Part shown: one piece after another, positions 32,501 through 43,690 of the stretch
How the letters are laid out: each line of letters begins with the position of its first letter
How positions within the stretch are numbered: the first letter of the stretch is position 1
From: Leptasterias polaris
Lineage: Eukaryota; Echinodermata; Asteroidea; Forcipulatida; Asteriidae
Assembly: GCA_037783415.1 (NCBI GenBank)
Contig: JAZGTN010000232.1
Span: 186,001-250,000 of the forward strand
DNA length: 64,000 nt
Direction of reading: 5' to 3'
Notes under the pieces: model-generated
Seen by the model: the letters and a program-made list of their open reading frames with translations, nothing else
What the model was told of the DNA's origin: nothing
The model's database searches: none
Program-made: the position numbers and the translations under genes

Positions 32501-33844
32501 ATATCATGAGGTGAATAAATGCTACATAGAGTACACAGTCAACCCTCCTCAACGTTTCGATCAGTATGCTCCGATCGTCTTCAGGAGAATGCTGGACTCT
32601 GTTGCTGGATGTTGCTTATGTACTGCCTCGTAGGGGATTAACTGGGAGTTAACTACTCAAAAGAGATTTTAACATGGTGCTACCGCAAACCTCTCTTAGT
32701 TATACTCCCACCATGCAAAGCTTCAAATCCTACTTAATATTAATATCTTCATGTAACTTTGTAGACTGATCATATTGCTTCAGTTGATGAGAAAGTCAAT
32801 GGGAGTTTCTACTGCTACACATTTGACGCTCATGTCAAATGGTACAAGGTGTTTACAACAGAAGCGTGGATCTGCTTAAAATCTATTTTCTGGAATATAT
32901 CACCAATGGATTTGTTTTTTATGTGAACCCATCAAAAAATTGTTGTTATGGACTAGCGCAACTTGTTGAGCTGTTATGGCTCTCTTTTAAGATCGGTCGT
33001 ACCATAGTCACTCACCACTAGTGAGCCTGCCATCTTACCATGACTAAACGCTAAGTTTTCAAAGTACAAGAAAGTTGAACCACTTAGGTTTTTTTTATTC
33101 ATCATTTTTAAAACATCATTATCTGGACATGTGAAGAAATCAGATGAAGTACGTAGGAGCAATATGCAAGATTTTTATTAAGAATAGAGGGCGATAAATT
33201 TGTAATAAATTGAAAGTGGTACGACTTGCTTGTGTCAAACTTTGAAAAGAAACTTACTACATGTATCGTAGGACGCCCTGTATTCAGGGCGTCCCTGAAA
33301 TCGAGGCAAATCTTTTACCTCTCTGTGCGCGATGTAAACAGTCCCTAGATTCAATTTTTGTGGTTTGACTTGCCAAGCAAAGAGTCTCCTCTCATTTGAC
33401 CAAAACTTAGAAACATGTAAGGCTCCACTGGTTAGTTGCACTTGTAAATGCAAAAAGTTGTGGTATTTTAGGCATTTCTACAAGGTACAAAAATATGTCC
33501 TACTGTCGGGGCCATAAAAAAAAAATTCCCCACCGAAAAAGTTTCATCAAACACTTTTTCAATTCACAATTCACGATGATCAAATCATGTGACTGAACAT
33601 TCTGCTGAGCAATCTGGGGAAAAAAAATACAGAGGCTCAAAGAAGCCATGTGCCTTATATCATTTTCTAATAGTCTGGAGAATTTTTTTTGTAACACTCA
33701 TATCATTGTTATTAATATTAAAATTAAACATCGGCTTTGTGATTCGATTATCACTGTTTATTTATATGCTTTATTGTAAATGTTAAGCAACATAAAAAGA
33801 CACAAAACTAAATAAAAATAAGATTTGAAAGCCAAGAATTATTT

Positions 33845-33880
<36 letters not shown>

Positions 33881-34847
33881 AAATTACCATGGTAATTTTT
33901 AAAATTAAATAAAAAATATGTTGAATAAAATGAAGACAACTGCTTGCTATAGAGTCATACACAAAGTCTCACAGAACACTTGTAGTCACTGCAGATGTTT
34001 CTTCCACGTATGGCTTCACCCGGACACCATACTTTCTTGTTTGCATCGAAAACAGGTCAAACTCAAAACAAATGGGACGCTATTAAAGTCATCGAAGATC
34101 GGTGCGTGGTGTGAAAGTTTCAATGTCCATCACGTTTTAATATATGTTTGCATATTTCTTATAAACAAAGGAAGGTAATTAGGGCATCAGTTGATTATGG
34201 AATATTTATTTATTTTGTTTCAATTCAAAGAAAAAGGCATACTACATGTACATCGAAAACCGGACAGGGGAGGATACGAGTGCGACGAGGTTTGTTCCGC
34301 TAACGACTAACCATGTCTCCTACAACAATTATAGCAAAACGAACCTCGTGTCTAAAGTATAGGACCCGAGTCGGAGTACCTCCGCTCCGGCCGTTGCATA
34401 CAACAACAGTCTGAACAGACAATGACATCCTACCACTATAACTACCAGACCAAGGCTACCCACCTCCTAGAATTTATGAGGTTCGTTCCGCTACGATAGC
34501 AGTACGAAGCTCAAGTCATAGTTCTACCATGGAAGAAGGAAGTACATGTATTTCCTTCCTCTGGTTCTACTTACTTGAGAGGAGTAGGCTCCCCCCCCCC
34601 CCCCCCATCACCCCCCCCCCCCCCCCCCCATCACCCCCCCCCCCCCCCCCCCCCTGCCGCCATCAATTTCTAATGAATGAATATCATGATTATGAAGGCA
34701 CATTTTCTTTACAATTTGTCTGATAGATAGTTTACCTTTAAACAGCGTGAATCTACTGGAACTATTCTTATTCTCGTCAACGGTGTCCATCGTGCTATTT
34801 TTATCATCATTCACGTTAGATAAGTTTGAAGCTTCATGGCCGCCCAT
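29597..34847 (-). CDS. TMEM242: TMEM242 homologue, four exons, 162 aa
   Basis: The coding exons on the minus strand are 34847-34736 (ATG, 37 codons plus 1 nt), 32172-32072, 31080-30937 and 29728-29597 (TGA). The donors are GTAAAC, GTACAC and GTAGGT. The acceptors are GTCTAG, TCTCAG and TCACAG. Phases 1, 0 and 0 fit exactly, giving 162 aa. The protein has a polar N-terminus ending SSSRFTLFKG, a first membrane helix (SVLMVGIAGIAMMSGFGM), a basic loop, the motif ESGASLGLRALLWGS, a second membrane helix, AMGVKSVADFQTKFQSVAP and an acidic tail. Order, length and motifs match vertebrate TMEM242 (about 141 aa), an inner mitochondrial membrane protein reported to assist ATP synthase c-ring assembly with TMEM70. 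The longer polar N-terminus is the main difference. The introns hold SINEs, MITEs and a tandem repeat. Confidence 0.93.
29850..30135 (+). mobile_element. TTAA-type MITE fragment (family M3) in TMEM242 intron 3
   Basis: The left end follows a TTAA at 29846-29849. Shared blocks with 45980-46344 are AATTGTCAAAGAC, TGTATCCCAACA, GCATAAAATAACAAACCTGT and TTGCAAGAAAAT. The right end is decayed near 30135. Confidence 0.65.
30163..30583 (-). mobile_element. tRNA-derived SINE in TMEM242 intron 3
   Basis: On the minus strand the head GTCTTGGCCGAGCGGATAAG resembles a tRNA-Leu D arm with an A box, and GGTTCGAATCCC is a B box. A body with GATGGGACGTTAAGCC and GCACGTAAAGAACCC follows, then AGCGCTATATAAGAACTGCG and an (ATT)n tail at 30164-30185. 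This is typical of a full-length Pol III SINE. Confidence 0.8.
31420..31640 (-). mobile_element. Diverged SINE fragment, same family
   Basis: It retains GGGCTCTTTAACGTGCATTA, a GGGACCTACAG...GATGTCCCATTCGAAGGACC block and GACTCAAACCCACACT(C), in the same order as in 30163-30583. It lies in TMEM242 intron 2. Confidence 0.65.
32212..32548. repeat. Three-copy tandem repeat, 107-112 bp unit
   Basis: Units start with CTACTGTCTGACCATTCAGT near 32217, 32329 and 32436 and end with GTACACAGTCAACCCTCC. The first and third units are nearly identical. The array begins 40 bp beyond the acceptor of TMEM242 exon 2, in intron 1. Confidence 0.85.
33848..33878. repeat. Poly-T tract
   Basis: A run of about 31 T in TMEM242 intron 1. 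Its length is probably unstable and uncertain in assembly. Confidence 0.9.
34590..34654. repeat. Poly-C tract with ATCA spacers
   Basis: Three C runs (34590-34606, 34611-34629, 34633-34654) separated by ATCA or AT/TCA. It lies 80 bp inside intron 1 of TMEM242. It could form i-motif or G-quadruplex structures. Confidence 0.9.
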
Positions 34848-37250
34848 TGCAAAGTTCTGCAAGTACAAGCATGGAGGAAGGTGCAAGTGTGTGAACTATC
34901 TATAGCTAGCTAGCTAGTGTGTGTGCATTTTTATGTGGAGGGAGGTCATGTATTATAGCGCCCTCTGCTGTCAACCCTTATAGCGCACCGGCTGCTGCCC
35001 TCTGCAGGCAGATCCCATTAATGGGAGGGTGGAGAACGTTTCCTCCCCCACAGTACCACTGCGTGCAATCTCTGTCCTTTCTCTATGGTGCAACTGCATC
35101 CCTGCTATTTATAATGGTCTGCTTTGGTTGGCAGAATTTTCTAAGCTGATCCCTGAACTTAATTAATCGAGGAAACAGTTCTATGTAAACTCAGATCTAT
35201 GTCATTAAAATAGTCCGGTACCCTCAAATGGAGGGTATAATACCTTTGGTAATTATACTTCAAAAATTAATTTAACCCTAAAAACTTACTTGGTTAAGAG
35301 CATTAGAAACGACCCCCTTTGCCAGATGTAGTTTGAAAGAGAGGTATTTTTTTAACCACCAATAAATTTGAATCTGGAGAAAGGCTTTAGGTATGAAGCC
35401 TTTTCAGGAATCTGGGCTGATGAAAGCACACATTGTTAGTTTGCAACCAAGGTGTTTTTCCCCCCGTTATTTTCTTGCAACTTTGATGACCAATTGAGCC
35501 CAAATTTTCATAGGTTTGTTATTGTATGCGTATGTTGGTGGGATACACCAAGTGAGGATATTGGTCTTTGACAATTACCATCAGTTTGCTGCCTTAAAGG
35601 CATATCGGGATTCAGTAATACTTACTGCTAATTACATGTGGTGAAACAAGACAATGGCGACGAGAGACACTAGGAAGCTTAGGTTTTAGGACACTAGGAA
35701 TAGTTATAGATGAATAATTGCACTCCAATTGTCAGGTCGCTGGAATTAATTTACGACTTAATTGCAGTGCATCTTATTGCCTGTAATACTGTAAATGGGT
35801 TTATAGCGAAATATTATAGGCAACACACATTAATACGCCACAATTCAATAGTTGCCATACTTGCTACGACTGTCAGTGATTTATAGAAGGCCGCAATTAT
35901 AGTGGGGTATCGCAACATCTATCTTATTTAATTGATTGAAAAGTTGGATACATTATTTTATTTTGTCACTTGACACTATAGCACAAAAACATACAAGAGC
36001 AATGGGAAAGTGGAATGAATCGAAAACAAGCAGTTGAATTTACAACGATAACAATTATACTGAACTCTGAACTCTGAACCCACCCCCCCCCCCCCCCCAA
36101 CAAACAAAGAAACGTTGTGACGTCGGATTTCGACACAGAAAATGAGAACAGAAATGATAAATTCACTGAGAAGTGAAGTGAAGCATCATGCCTACCCATC
36201 ATGTCTAACTTATAAGCCAATCATGGGATGAGGGGTGATATAGGCCTATTATAACATTAGTAATTGTCTGTTTGATTGATAGCAAACAAGATGGTGAAAA
36301 TCCAAGAATCACCCTAACACAGCGTCATCATTAATACATGCTTGCACTTACGTCAACCACGTTGTTGCATACAAATGTGAGAGTGGCTCAAACTCTCCTA
36401 TAACACTGGTGCATTAATAAATACACTTCTTGCTGAGAACTAAATGAATGATCTTGAATAAGAGTCAACCAGTTGTTTTTGTCGTCGCTTTGAAGATAGG
36501 GGTCCCCCATGTTTCAAAACAGAAGAAAGCTTATCCGGTTTCCAGACAAAAACATCCAGCGGAAATAATAAATTTTATGTGTGTTCTGACATCCTTGATC
36601 TTTACCCATAAAACTAATCCAATTAAAAGCTAAAAAGCTAGTCTAACCCTAGACTTGAATCAAGTCTAGTCTAACCCTAGCCCAAATCAAAACCCTATTA
36701 CCGTAATACCCAAAGCATAGCCCCAACCCCATTAATACCCCCATATTTGTACTCCAAATGCAGCCTGAATATTATATACTAAAAATCCAGTCGAACCTGA
36801 ACATGAAACCCTCCTGACAGTAACCCTAACCATACACAACTCCAACCCCATTACCCCTATCTTGTACTCCAACGATAACCAAATGCAGCCTAAATCTGCA
36901 CCAAAAAGCTAGTCTATACCCTATAGGCCTAACCCAAACCCTAAACAACCCGTACAGTAACCCTAACTACAAAGAACTCGAGTCGCATTACCCTTTATTG
37001 TAACAAAACCTTGCCCCATTCATTTACTAATTTATTAGATTCAATATTATACTTGGAGACTTTGCACGGCAATTTAAATGATTATAGCCCCGCACTAGTA
37101 TAGTAGCCCATTTCCCATTTTGACAAATACCTTGACAAAAAGCCTTGCATAACATTAACACCCTATCTTCAATCAAGCGAGGAAATATACATGTTTAGAT
37201 TCTCGTGAGAAGGATAGGGAGCTTCATTATCTCGTAGATGAGAAGTCAAG
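34848..37250. other. TMEM242 upstream region and intergenic DNA
   Basis: The likely 5' untranslated and promoter zone of TMEM242 lies just above 34847. It has two TATAGCGC(C/A)C sequences near 34957 and 34980 and no obvious TATA box for minus-strand use. Further on are a minus-strand MITE (35220-35596), a C run at 36081-36098 and a low-complexity AACCCTA-rich stretch (36625-36990). No gene was found. Confidence 0.5.
35220..35596 (-). mobile_element. TTAA-type MITE (family M3), minus orientation
   Basis: The reverse complement begins at the TTAA in GCCTTAAAGGC (about 35593-35596). It shares GTAATTGTCAAAGACCAATA, ATCCCACCAACA, AATAACAAACCTATGAAAAT and TTGCAAGAAAATAACG with the copy at 45980-46344. 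Confidence 0.7.
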
Positions 37251-40200
37251 CTCCAAGGCTCGAAGAGAGGTAAAACAACGGCCGGCTCAGTTTTACAGTG
37301 GATTCAACTCTGACCTTGTATACTTATCTATATACCAGTGAGCGTCCGTCAAAGCTACTCGACCAATTAAATTACCCCGACTGGTACACCAGGGCATGGA
37401 ACTTGTTGCACACAGAGAACCAGCCAGAATTCCATGTGCAATTAAAACCTAATGGATTTTCGATTGTTGAAAGAGCTTTGTAAACGCTGGTTATTATAAC
37501 GTTGTTAACCCCATTTTCCGAGTCGAGAGACTTGATGTTGACGGAGTAAACAGAAAGAGAGAGAGAGAGCCATGGGCAGAATGCGGGCCATTATTACCAA
37601 GTACTTAGCACTATTTGAATTGATGGTCATTATGACACTGATGATTTTTGCTAGGCGTTGTGATGGATTATTGTCGACACGGCATATCTATGAATCAAAC
37701 AGAATGTACAACAGTACACCACTGACGCGTTACCGTTTCAGATAAAAGTATGTTTATATGCGGCGGGTGAAAAGAAGGGTAACTTAAAATACAAAAATAA
37801 TAAATAAATAAATTATAGAAGGTGGAATATGTAATTCACAGCATTTGTAACACATTTTTCATGAAACATACCGCAGTTATGCAAAAAGGTCACACCTTAA
37901 CTTGATGCAAAGAGATCGCACCTTAACGTAATGCAAAGAGGCCGCACCTTACTTTGATGAAAAAAAATAAAATAAATCACCGTACTTTATCTTGATTCAA
38001 AGAGAATACATATACAAGTGAAGGAATTTTCGCCAGAATCACCACAACCTTTACCTTACCTTGAATCGAAGAAGATAGTACGGTATCCTGAATGGATTTT
38101 TAATAATAATACTATGTTGGTTATAATTTTTTTGTCATACCGATTGATGACCCATATCTGTCCCAAAGCTCAAGCAATCCACAAAAGAGCGATTAAAATT
38201 ATTAATGGGCTGACGGGTCTCCTGGGTCCCAGTTGCTATAGGACTGTCACTATGCTCTCTTGACTGCTGACAATAATTGAGTAATCACATAGACAATCGT
38301 TCTGGTTCGTATGATAATCCAATAATGAGCCCCTAGCCACGTAGTTACTGGAATACTGTGGAATTGACTGATAATAATCATCTTTTAAAGTGATGATTCT
38401 TGAAACTAGAAGATTGGAATGAAAGTGAGAGACGTATTCTTAAACTCATGTCAACTATTCCAAGCTGTCTTTATGAAGCTAAACAAAGCATCAAATTCAT
38501 GAATAATGGGCTTTTGTTGGCGCTTTTAAACCCATTGTATTTAAACGCCTTATTGTCTTTAGTACCCGTGCTCATTTGAACAGGCATGATATTTGGTCCT
38601 TGGGAAAAGGTGGGAACCTTTTATCAAGAACAATGGCTGACCTACATGTATACAAGGTGTAGGCTTTAATATACTTTTCGGGCCTTACTAATAACAATTT
38701 TCCTGATTTTTTCAAGAGCAAAAACAAACCAAAAATCGGAAAACAGACTAAAGTAGGACAAAATATCATGCCTGTTTGAAATGCATTCTTGAAACATCCG
38801 CAACTCCTTTGGAGTATGCAGCACCGGCAGACAAATGGGCGCATTTTGCTTCTCAATCATTCTCAATCATACAAACAATCTCTTCTTGCAGGTACAGATG
38901 ACAAGCAATGTGAGACTTTTGGGAACGCTAGGTGGCAGCAGACTTACCAGGTAAATAATATTGTTCTCTGAATTGTGCGCAGGCTCAGAACAATCCAAAA
39001 CAATGATAACTTACCTGGTATCCTACTTCAGCCCACCGTTCTCAAGTCTACCAGGACCAAAGTTTCATGACAGGGATTCGAACTCACACTCCAAACCCTC
39101 CAATGGAAATTGCAGTCTGATGCGCGCGGAAGAAAAAGAGGAAAATACATTTGAATAAACAATCACGTAAAACAGTTCTCACTTTAGATTGAACACTATG
39201 GATCAGGTTAGCTTAATGCTGGATAAAGTTTCGTGCGTTGCCTTTCACTTATGTAGACCCTTATTGGTCTGCACAGAACATTTTCGGACCAGAACCTCGC
39301 TAGTGTTCACAGAGCCTCTGTAGAAGCCCATAGGATATGTTTTTAACTGGGTAGGAGTTTTGTAGGTCAATACAAACCTCGAGATGGGGTTTGGGACTTT
39401 ATGGTCGCGGCATAAGAGCAATACCATTTAATAGGTCGTCATCAACCATTCATAAAAAACACTTTACGGGAAAGGAGTATTATAGGAGCTATTGCATTTT
39501 CAAAGGCAATAACACATCTCTTTCTACTCTGAAGGGTAGGCTTGATAATGATGATTTAAAGCTTCATACGCCGGGTGAGTAAGAATTGCCAAAACCTACC
39601 TTTTCACAGCTGAATTGTGTATGAATTCAAAACTATACGTAAAACGCGTGAAAACAAATCCACAGCCACGAGTGGGATTCGGACAAAGTACCTTCCATTC
39701 TAATCTACAGCAGGTGTCTTACCTTTTAGACAAACGATGAAGCCAAGTGACAATGAGCTAAGTTCGAATCTTGTACATTAAGCAGCGAGTGCCGCAACAA
39801 TTTAATACATGTATTACTTTTAAAAGCTAAGTTACATTGGGTATACAGAATAATTTATCATATAGATTTCTACTCTATATTCACCGATGTTTGATAAGCA
39901 CTTTACTCATAGTGCTTTCCCGAGCCCTGCGGGGGAACAACGAGAATAAAGGTTTATCTCACATATTGGTGTGTATAGTATTCGTTATCCCCGAAGCAGT
40001 GAAGACATCCAGATAATAATGTTTGGAAAATGTGTAATCCAAGCAAAAATGTTGGCAGTGAACCAGTTTCAAACAGTACACATTACAATGTGTTTTGGCT
40101 GGTAACTTGTTCTTGCAAAGCTAATTATACTCTAGAACACCATCGGTCAATAAATCGCTGCAACTGAAATAAGCACGTACCGAGTGGTGTATTGAGAAGG

Positions 40201-40559
40201 TGAAGACTTGGCGGGACCAGTTTCCTTTGGCCATGCGGTTGCTGGACGCCATTTTTGGTCCAAATATAGCACAACCATTGATCTCCATTATACTGACAGT
40301 CAGTGAGCACAACCCAATGTGCAGTCTAGTCTGGCACCCTGTGTACGCACGTTTTTTGTTTTGTTTTGTTGTTGCAACTCTCTCATTAGCTCTGAGTACA
40401 CAATCTCAGACAACACTCCCTGCCCCCCCCCCCCCGCCACAAACAAATTGTCTGTTGTTTCCATACTAAAATGACACACCGACTTGAATACATTTTCACA
40501 GTGTCGTTGAAGTGGAATGGTGTGTATATTGAAAAGCAGATGGAAATAAATTGTATCTT
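37251..40559. other. Intergenic region with LINE and SINE scraps
   Basis: A splice-like border at 37347 opens a 46-codon frame to TAA at 37481-37483 (unrecognised). Near 37865-37960 are three diverged units of about 30 bp containing CACCTTA and GATGCAAAGAG. 38155-38215 encodes CPKAQAIHKRAIKIINGL, reminiscent of the C-terminal end of a non-LTR reverse transcriptase. tRNA-like 3' halves occur at 39060 and 39665. No complete gene is seen. Confidence 0.4.
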
Positions 40560-41185
40560 ACATATGGTGTTCCATATGTGCCACTCCTTTCCGTCGCCTT
40601 TTCAATTTTGTCCTCTCCTTTTCAATTTTGTCCGTCGCCTTTTCAATTTTGTCCGTCGCCTTTTCAATTTTGTCCGTCGCCTTTTCAATTTTGTCCGTCG
40701 CCTTTTCAATTTTGTCCGTCGCCTTTTCAATTTTCTTCCGTCGCCTTTTCAATTTTGTCCGTCGCCTTTTCAGTTTTCTTCCGTCGCCTTTTCAATTTTC
40801 TTCCGTCGCCTTTTCAATTTTTCAGGCGCATTTTTTTTCTGAAACGGCCACGTGACTGTCACATGATGACCATGTGATGATTTGTTGGCAAAGAAAAATG
40901 ATTGGATACTTCAACCATACTGTCTATGTACAGGCTTTGGAACTGAAAAAGGATATTATCGTAGTTATCTGGTCTCGCGACTGTGGATGAAGCAACGTAT
41001 ACATTTTGGCAACTGCGGTATGCCTCCCAAAGGTCGAATTTCCTTCGGAGTCATGTGATAGTCACCTGGTAGTCACGTGGACCCACGATGGAAAAATTGA
41101 AAAGGCGACGGACAAAATTGAAAAGGCGACGGACAAAATTGAAAAGGCGACGGAAAGGAGTGGCACATACGGAACACCATACTTA
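40560..41185. mobile_element. Foldback-type element with 21-bp repeat arms
   Basis: The left arm begins ATATGGTGTTCCATATGTGC and continues into 11 tandem units of about 21 bp (TCCGTCGCCTTTTCAATTTTG) to 40822. The right arm is its inverted complement: three units at 41092-41156, then GGAGTGGCACATACGGAACA to 41182. The inner segments are also inverted (CCACGTGACT at 40849 and AGTCACGTGG at 41071). Unequal arm lengths made of short tandem repeats are typical of foldback transposons. ORFs in every frame of the arms are repeat artefacts. Confidence 0.8.
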
Positions 41186-42135
41186 CACTAAATCATAAAG
41201 GTATTAAAATGTTGACTGACCCAGAACCAGCAGGACGAACCGATTGGCTGGTTTCGTAACTCGTGGTTGATTAAGCCAGTCATCTCAAATTAAATGTCAA
41301 ACGAACATTTTGTGGTGACGTTCAATTTCGAAAGGTTGACTGACCGACTGTTTGCTACAATGTGATATAATGTAATTCACAAATTTAATCCATTTCTATC
41401 CTCGGGTTTAAAGAGAGTTGTATACCTAAAAACAAACCTACGAGTTGTTAATGTATGAGTATCACAAGGCAAGTTCAAATAAATTATGATTGACAATTAA
41501 AAATATAGAACAAGGCCACTGAGATCGAATTCGTGGAGCAACCAGCTTTTCTTAAGACTTTTTCCTGAGTTATTGGTGTCAACAACTTCTAGTTCAAAGT
41601 AAAGCTGCCAGGCTAGAACATAAATAAAATGTGTGTTGTTTTATTTCCAATTCTGTACTGAAATGCCAATTAGGTTTTGTACGCGTGGTTAATTTGTCAG
41701 ACTCTGTCTCTTGTTCAGCCACTCATTCAATCATTAATGTTTTTTTGACAGATCGGGTGACGCATTATAAATTAATTAATCGGTCGATCACCGCAAACGC
41801 CTCATGTTTATCCATGAGTTATAGACTTACACAATGCACATGTCGTACGCGGTCGTCTATGCGCATAGCGCCAGTTATTGCGAATACTTCGTTTTCTATC
41901 ACGTGGTGGTAAAGCTTACAGACAACCTCATGTTTTTATTCACAATCACTGCTCTAGATCAACTTATAAGCGCAGAGGTAAACATTACTCTCACACATTT
42001 TGTGTTTCATGTTTATTCATGAGCAAATGTTTTAACCTCTCCCATTCGCTGGGACACATCAGTAATCATCTCACGTGACCGAGAGGCTCTCATTGATTGG
42101 TCAGTAAGATCTAGAAGTGTGACGGCATCACTTCA
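41186..42135. other. Intergenic region, possible promoter at its right end
   Basis: No gene was found. The last 70 bp hold CACGTGACC (42073-42081), an inverted CCAAT box (GATTGGTCAG near 42095) and GTGACGGCATCAC just before the ATG at 42136, as in a TATA-less promoter. Confidence 0.4.
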
Positions 42136-42319
42136 ATGCCCCCCTCATCACACACCGAGCCTATAGAACCAACAGACAGTCAATATCAATGTCACTCACT
42201 GAATACAACTCTATCGCATTACATTCAACCCTCCGACTCAACAGCGACAACGCGGCGCAACGATTCTGGAAGATTCCGACCTACGTCACCATCACTGATT
42301 AGACATTTGCATCGCAAAG
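42136..42319 (+). CDS. Candidate first coding exon, unknown protein
   Basis: An ATG at 42136 opens 61 codons plus 1 nt, ending in a consensus donor AAAG|GTAAAC at 42320. The peptide is Ser/Thr/Pro-rich and basic (ends PTSPSLIRHLHRK), without a domain. CACGTG, CCAAT-type and CRE-like motifs lie directly upstream. I found no second exon downstream, so this is a suggestion only. It could instead be an untranslated first exon. Confidence 0.3.
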
Positions 42320-42867
42320 GTAAACATTTTTTCCTTCTTTTTGATAATCAATTCTGAACGGACGAAAAACAACTTTAGAAAAGAGAGGACTGTAGACAAA
42401 CGAATATGCTTCACTCTTTGAAAGCAAATTATTATCTGCTACCGTCAGTGTGTTATCCCCTTTTGGCATAGCAGTATACCAAATTCCGCAAAAAGGGGCA
42501 CTGACCATTTACCCTCTCAACCTCTCAAACTCTTACAGAGATATTGTTCGCTTTTAATTAATAAGTTTTTCGATTACATGTTTATTGGTTTGTTCTTGAG
42601 GGCAAATTATATGCGATGAAGGCAGTAAACCTTGTGCAAATGATGACACAACAGTGGTTTCTGAGAGATGAGTTGTATTTGCAAAAAAAATCCATTAATT
42701 TAACAAAAAATATATCTTTTTGGACTTAAACAATAATTAGCTTTCACATGTTCTAGACCACAACTTCGAACAATATTTTTCTGCCTTGTGTATTAACATC
42801 AATTGGCTTCAAATAATGTTTACCGATTGGTATCATTTTCAAAATAACATAGGATACAGTTTAAGAA

Positions 42868-43690
42868 AGGATTGCGTGGCCAAGCGCGCCGTCCTTGGGT
42901 TGGAACCGCGGTGGCAGTCTAGCGCATGACTGGACTCAAGCTCAGATGTTTCTTACTAGCAGATTGTGGGTTCGAGTCCAGGTCTTGATACTTATGCCAT
43001 TAAAGGTATTATACAGGATTGGCAGAGCTGACAAAATAATCACAGACAGTGTTCATGTTTTGTGTAATCAACCACATACATGAAATAACAAACCTGTGAA
43101 AATTTGAGCTCAATTGGTCATCGAGGTCACGAGAAAATAGTGAAAAGAGACCTTATGTGTTTTCTGTTTTTCAAACATCGAGTTTATTATCACGCGTAAT
43201 AAAAACTATTGTGTTACTCATTTCTCAGAAACGATAGCATTTTAGGCAGAAATATTTTAAGGAACCCTTTCTACCATTACTTACTTTAAATCATGTAAGT
43301 TATGTGTGAATCTGTGAACATTTGTGTTTTTCGATCTTACCAATAGTGTACAGGGCCTTTAAGCAAGACGCATAATTACTCGATCCTTTAAATGTGATGT
43401 ACCCTATAAAAGCCGTTGGTCCCATGTGTTTTATTTTGCACGTAAAAAGACCCAGTTACACTTATCGGTAAGAGAAGAGGTTTGCCCCGGTGTGTTCAGG
43501 CGTGGAATTTCCTGCAGATTGCGCCATAGCACCATAGCGTTACAAGGTGCCACATAAATGGGCCTCATAATTCACAGGTATGCATACCTGTCGTAAAAAC
43601 AACGAGCAAATACCAATGAGACATTATAATCTATAGGGGTGGATACCGGCGCTGTATATAAGTGTTTAGCATTATTATTATCATCGAACA
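42868..43690 (+). mobile_element. tRNA-derived SINE split by a MITE
   Basis: The head at about 42868-42999 carries GCGTGGCCAAGCG and GGGTTCGAGTCC. The body resumes at 43363 (GCAAGACGCATAATTAC) with GGTCCCATGTGTTTTA, GCACGTAAAAAGACCC and GCGCTGTATATAAG, and ends in an (ATT)n tail near 43680. Order and spacing match the SINE at 30163-30583 once the MITE is removed. Confidence 0.75.
43004..43358 (+). mobile_element. TTAA-type MITE (family M2), inserted in a SINE
   Basis: 355 bp flanked by TTAA at 43000-43003 and 43359-43362. Ends AGGTATTATACAGGATTGGC and ACCAATAGTGTACAGGGCCT form imperfect inverted repeats. It is almost identical to 56947-57302. It is non-coding. Confidence 0.85.

Noticed and set aside
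32212..32548. CRISPR-like array
   Set aside because: Only three long units without unique spacers, in animal DNA and inside an intron. It is a plain tandem repeat.
40471..40877. Overlapping ORFs of up to 123 codons
   Set aside because: They are all translations of the same 21-bp tandem unit of the foldback element in different frames.
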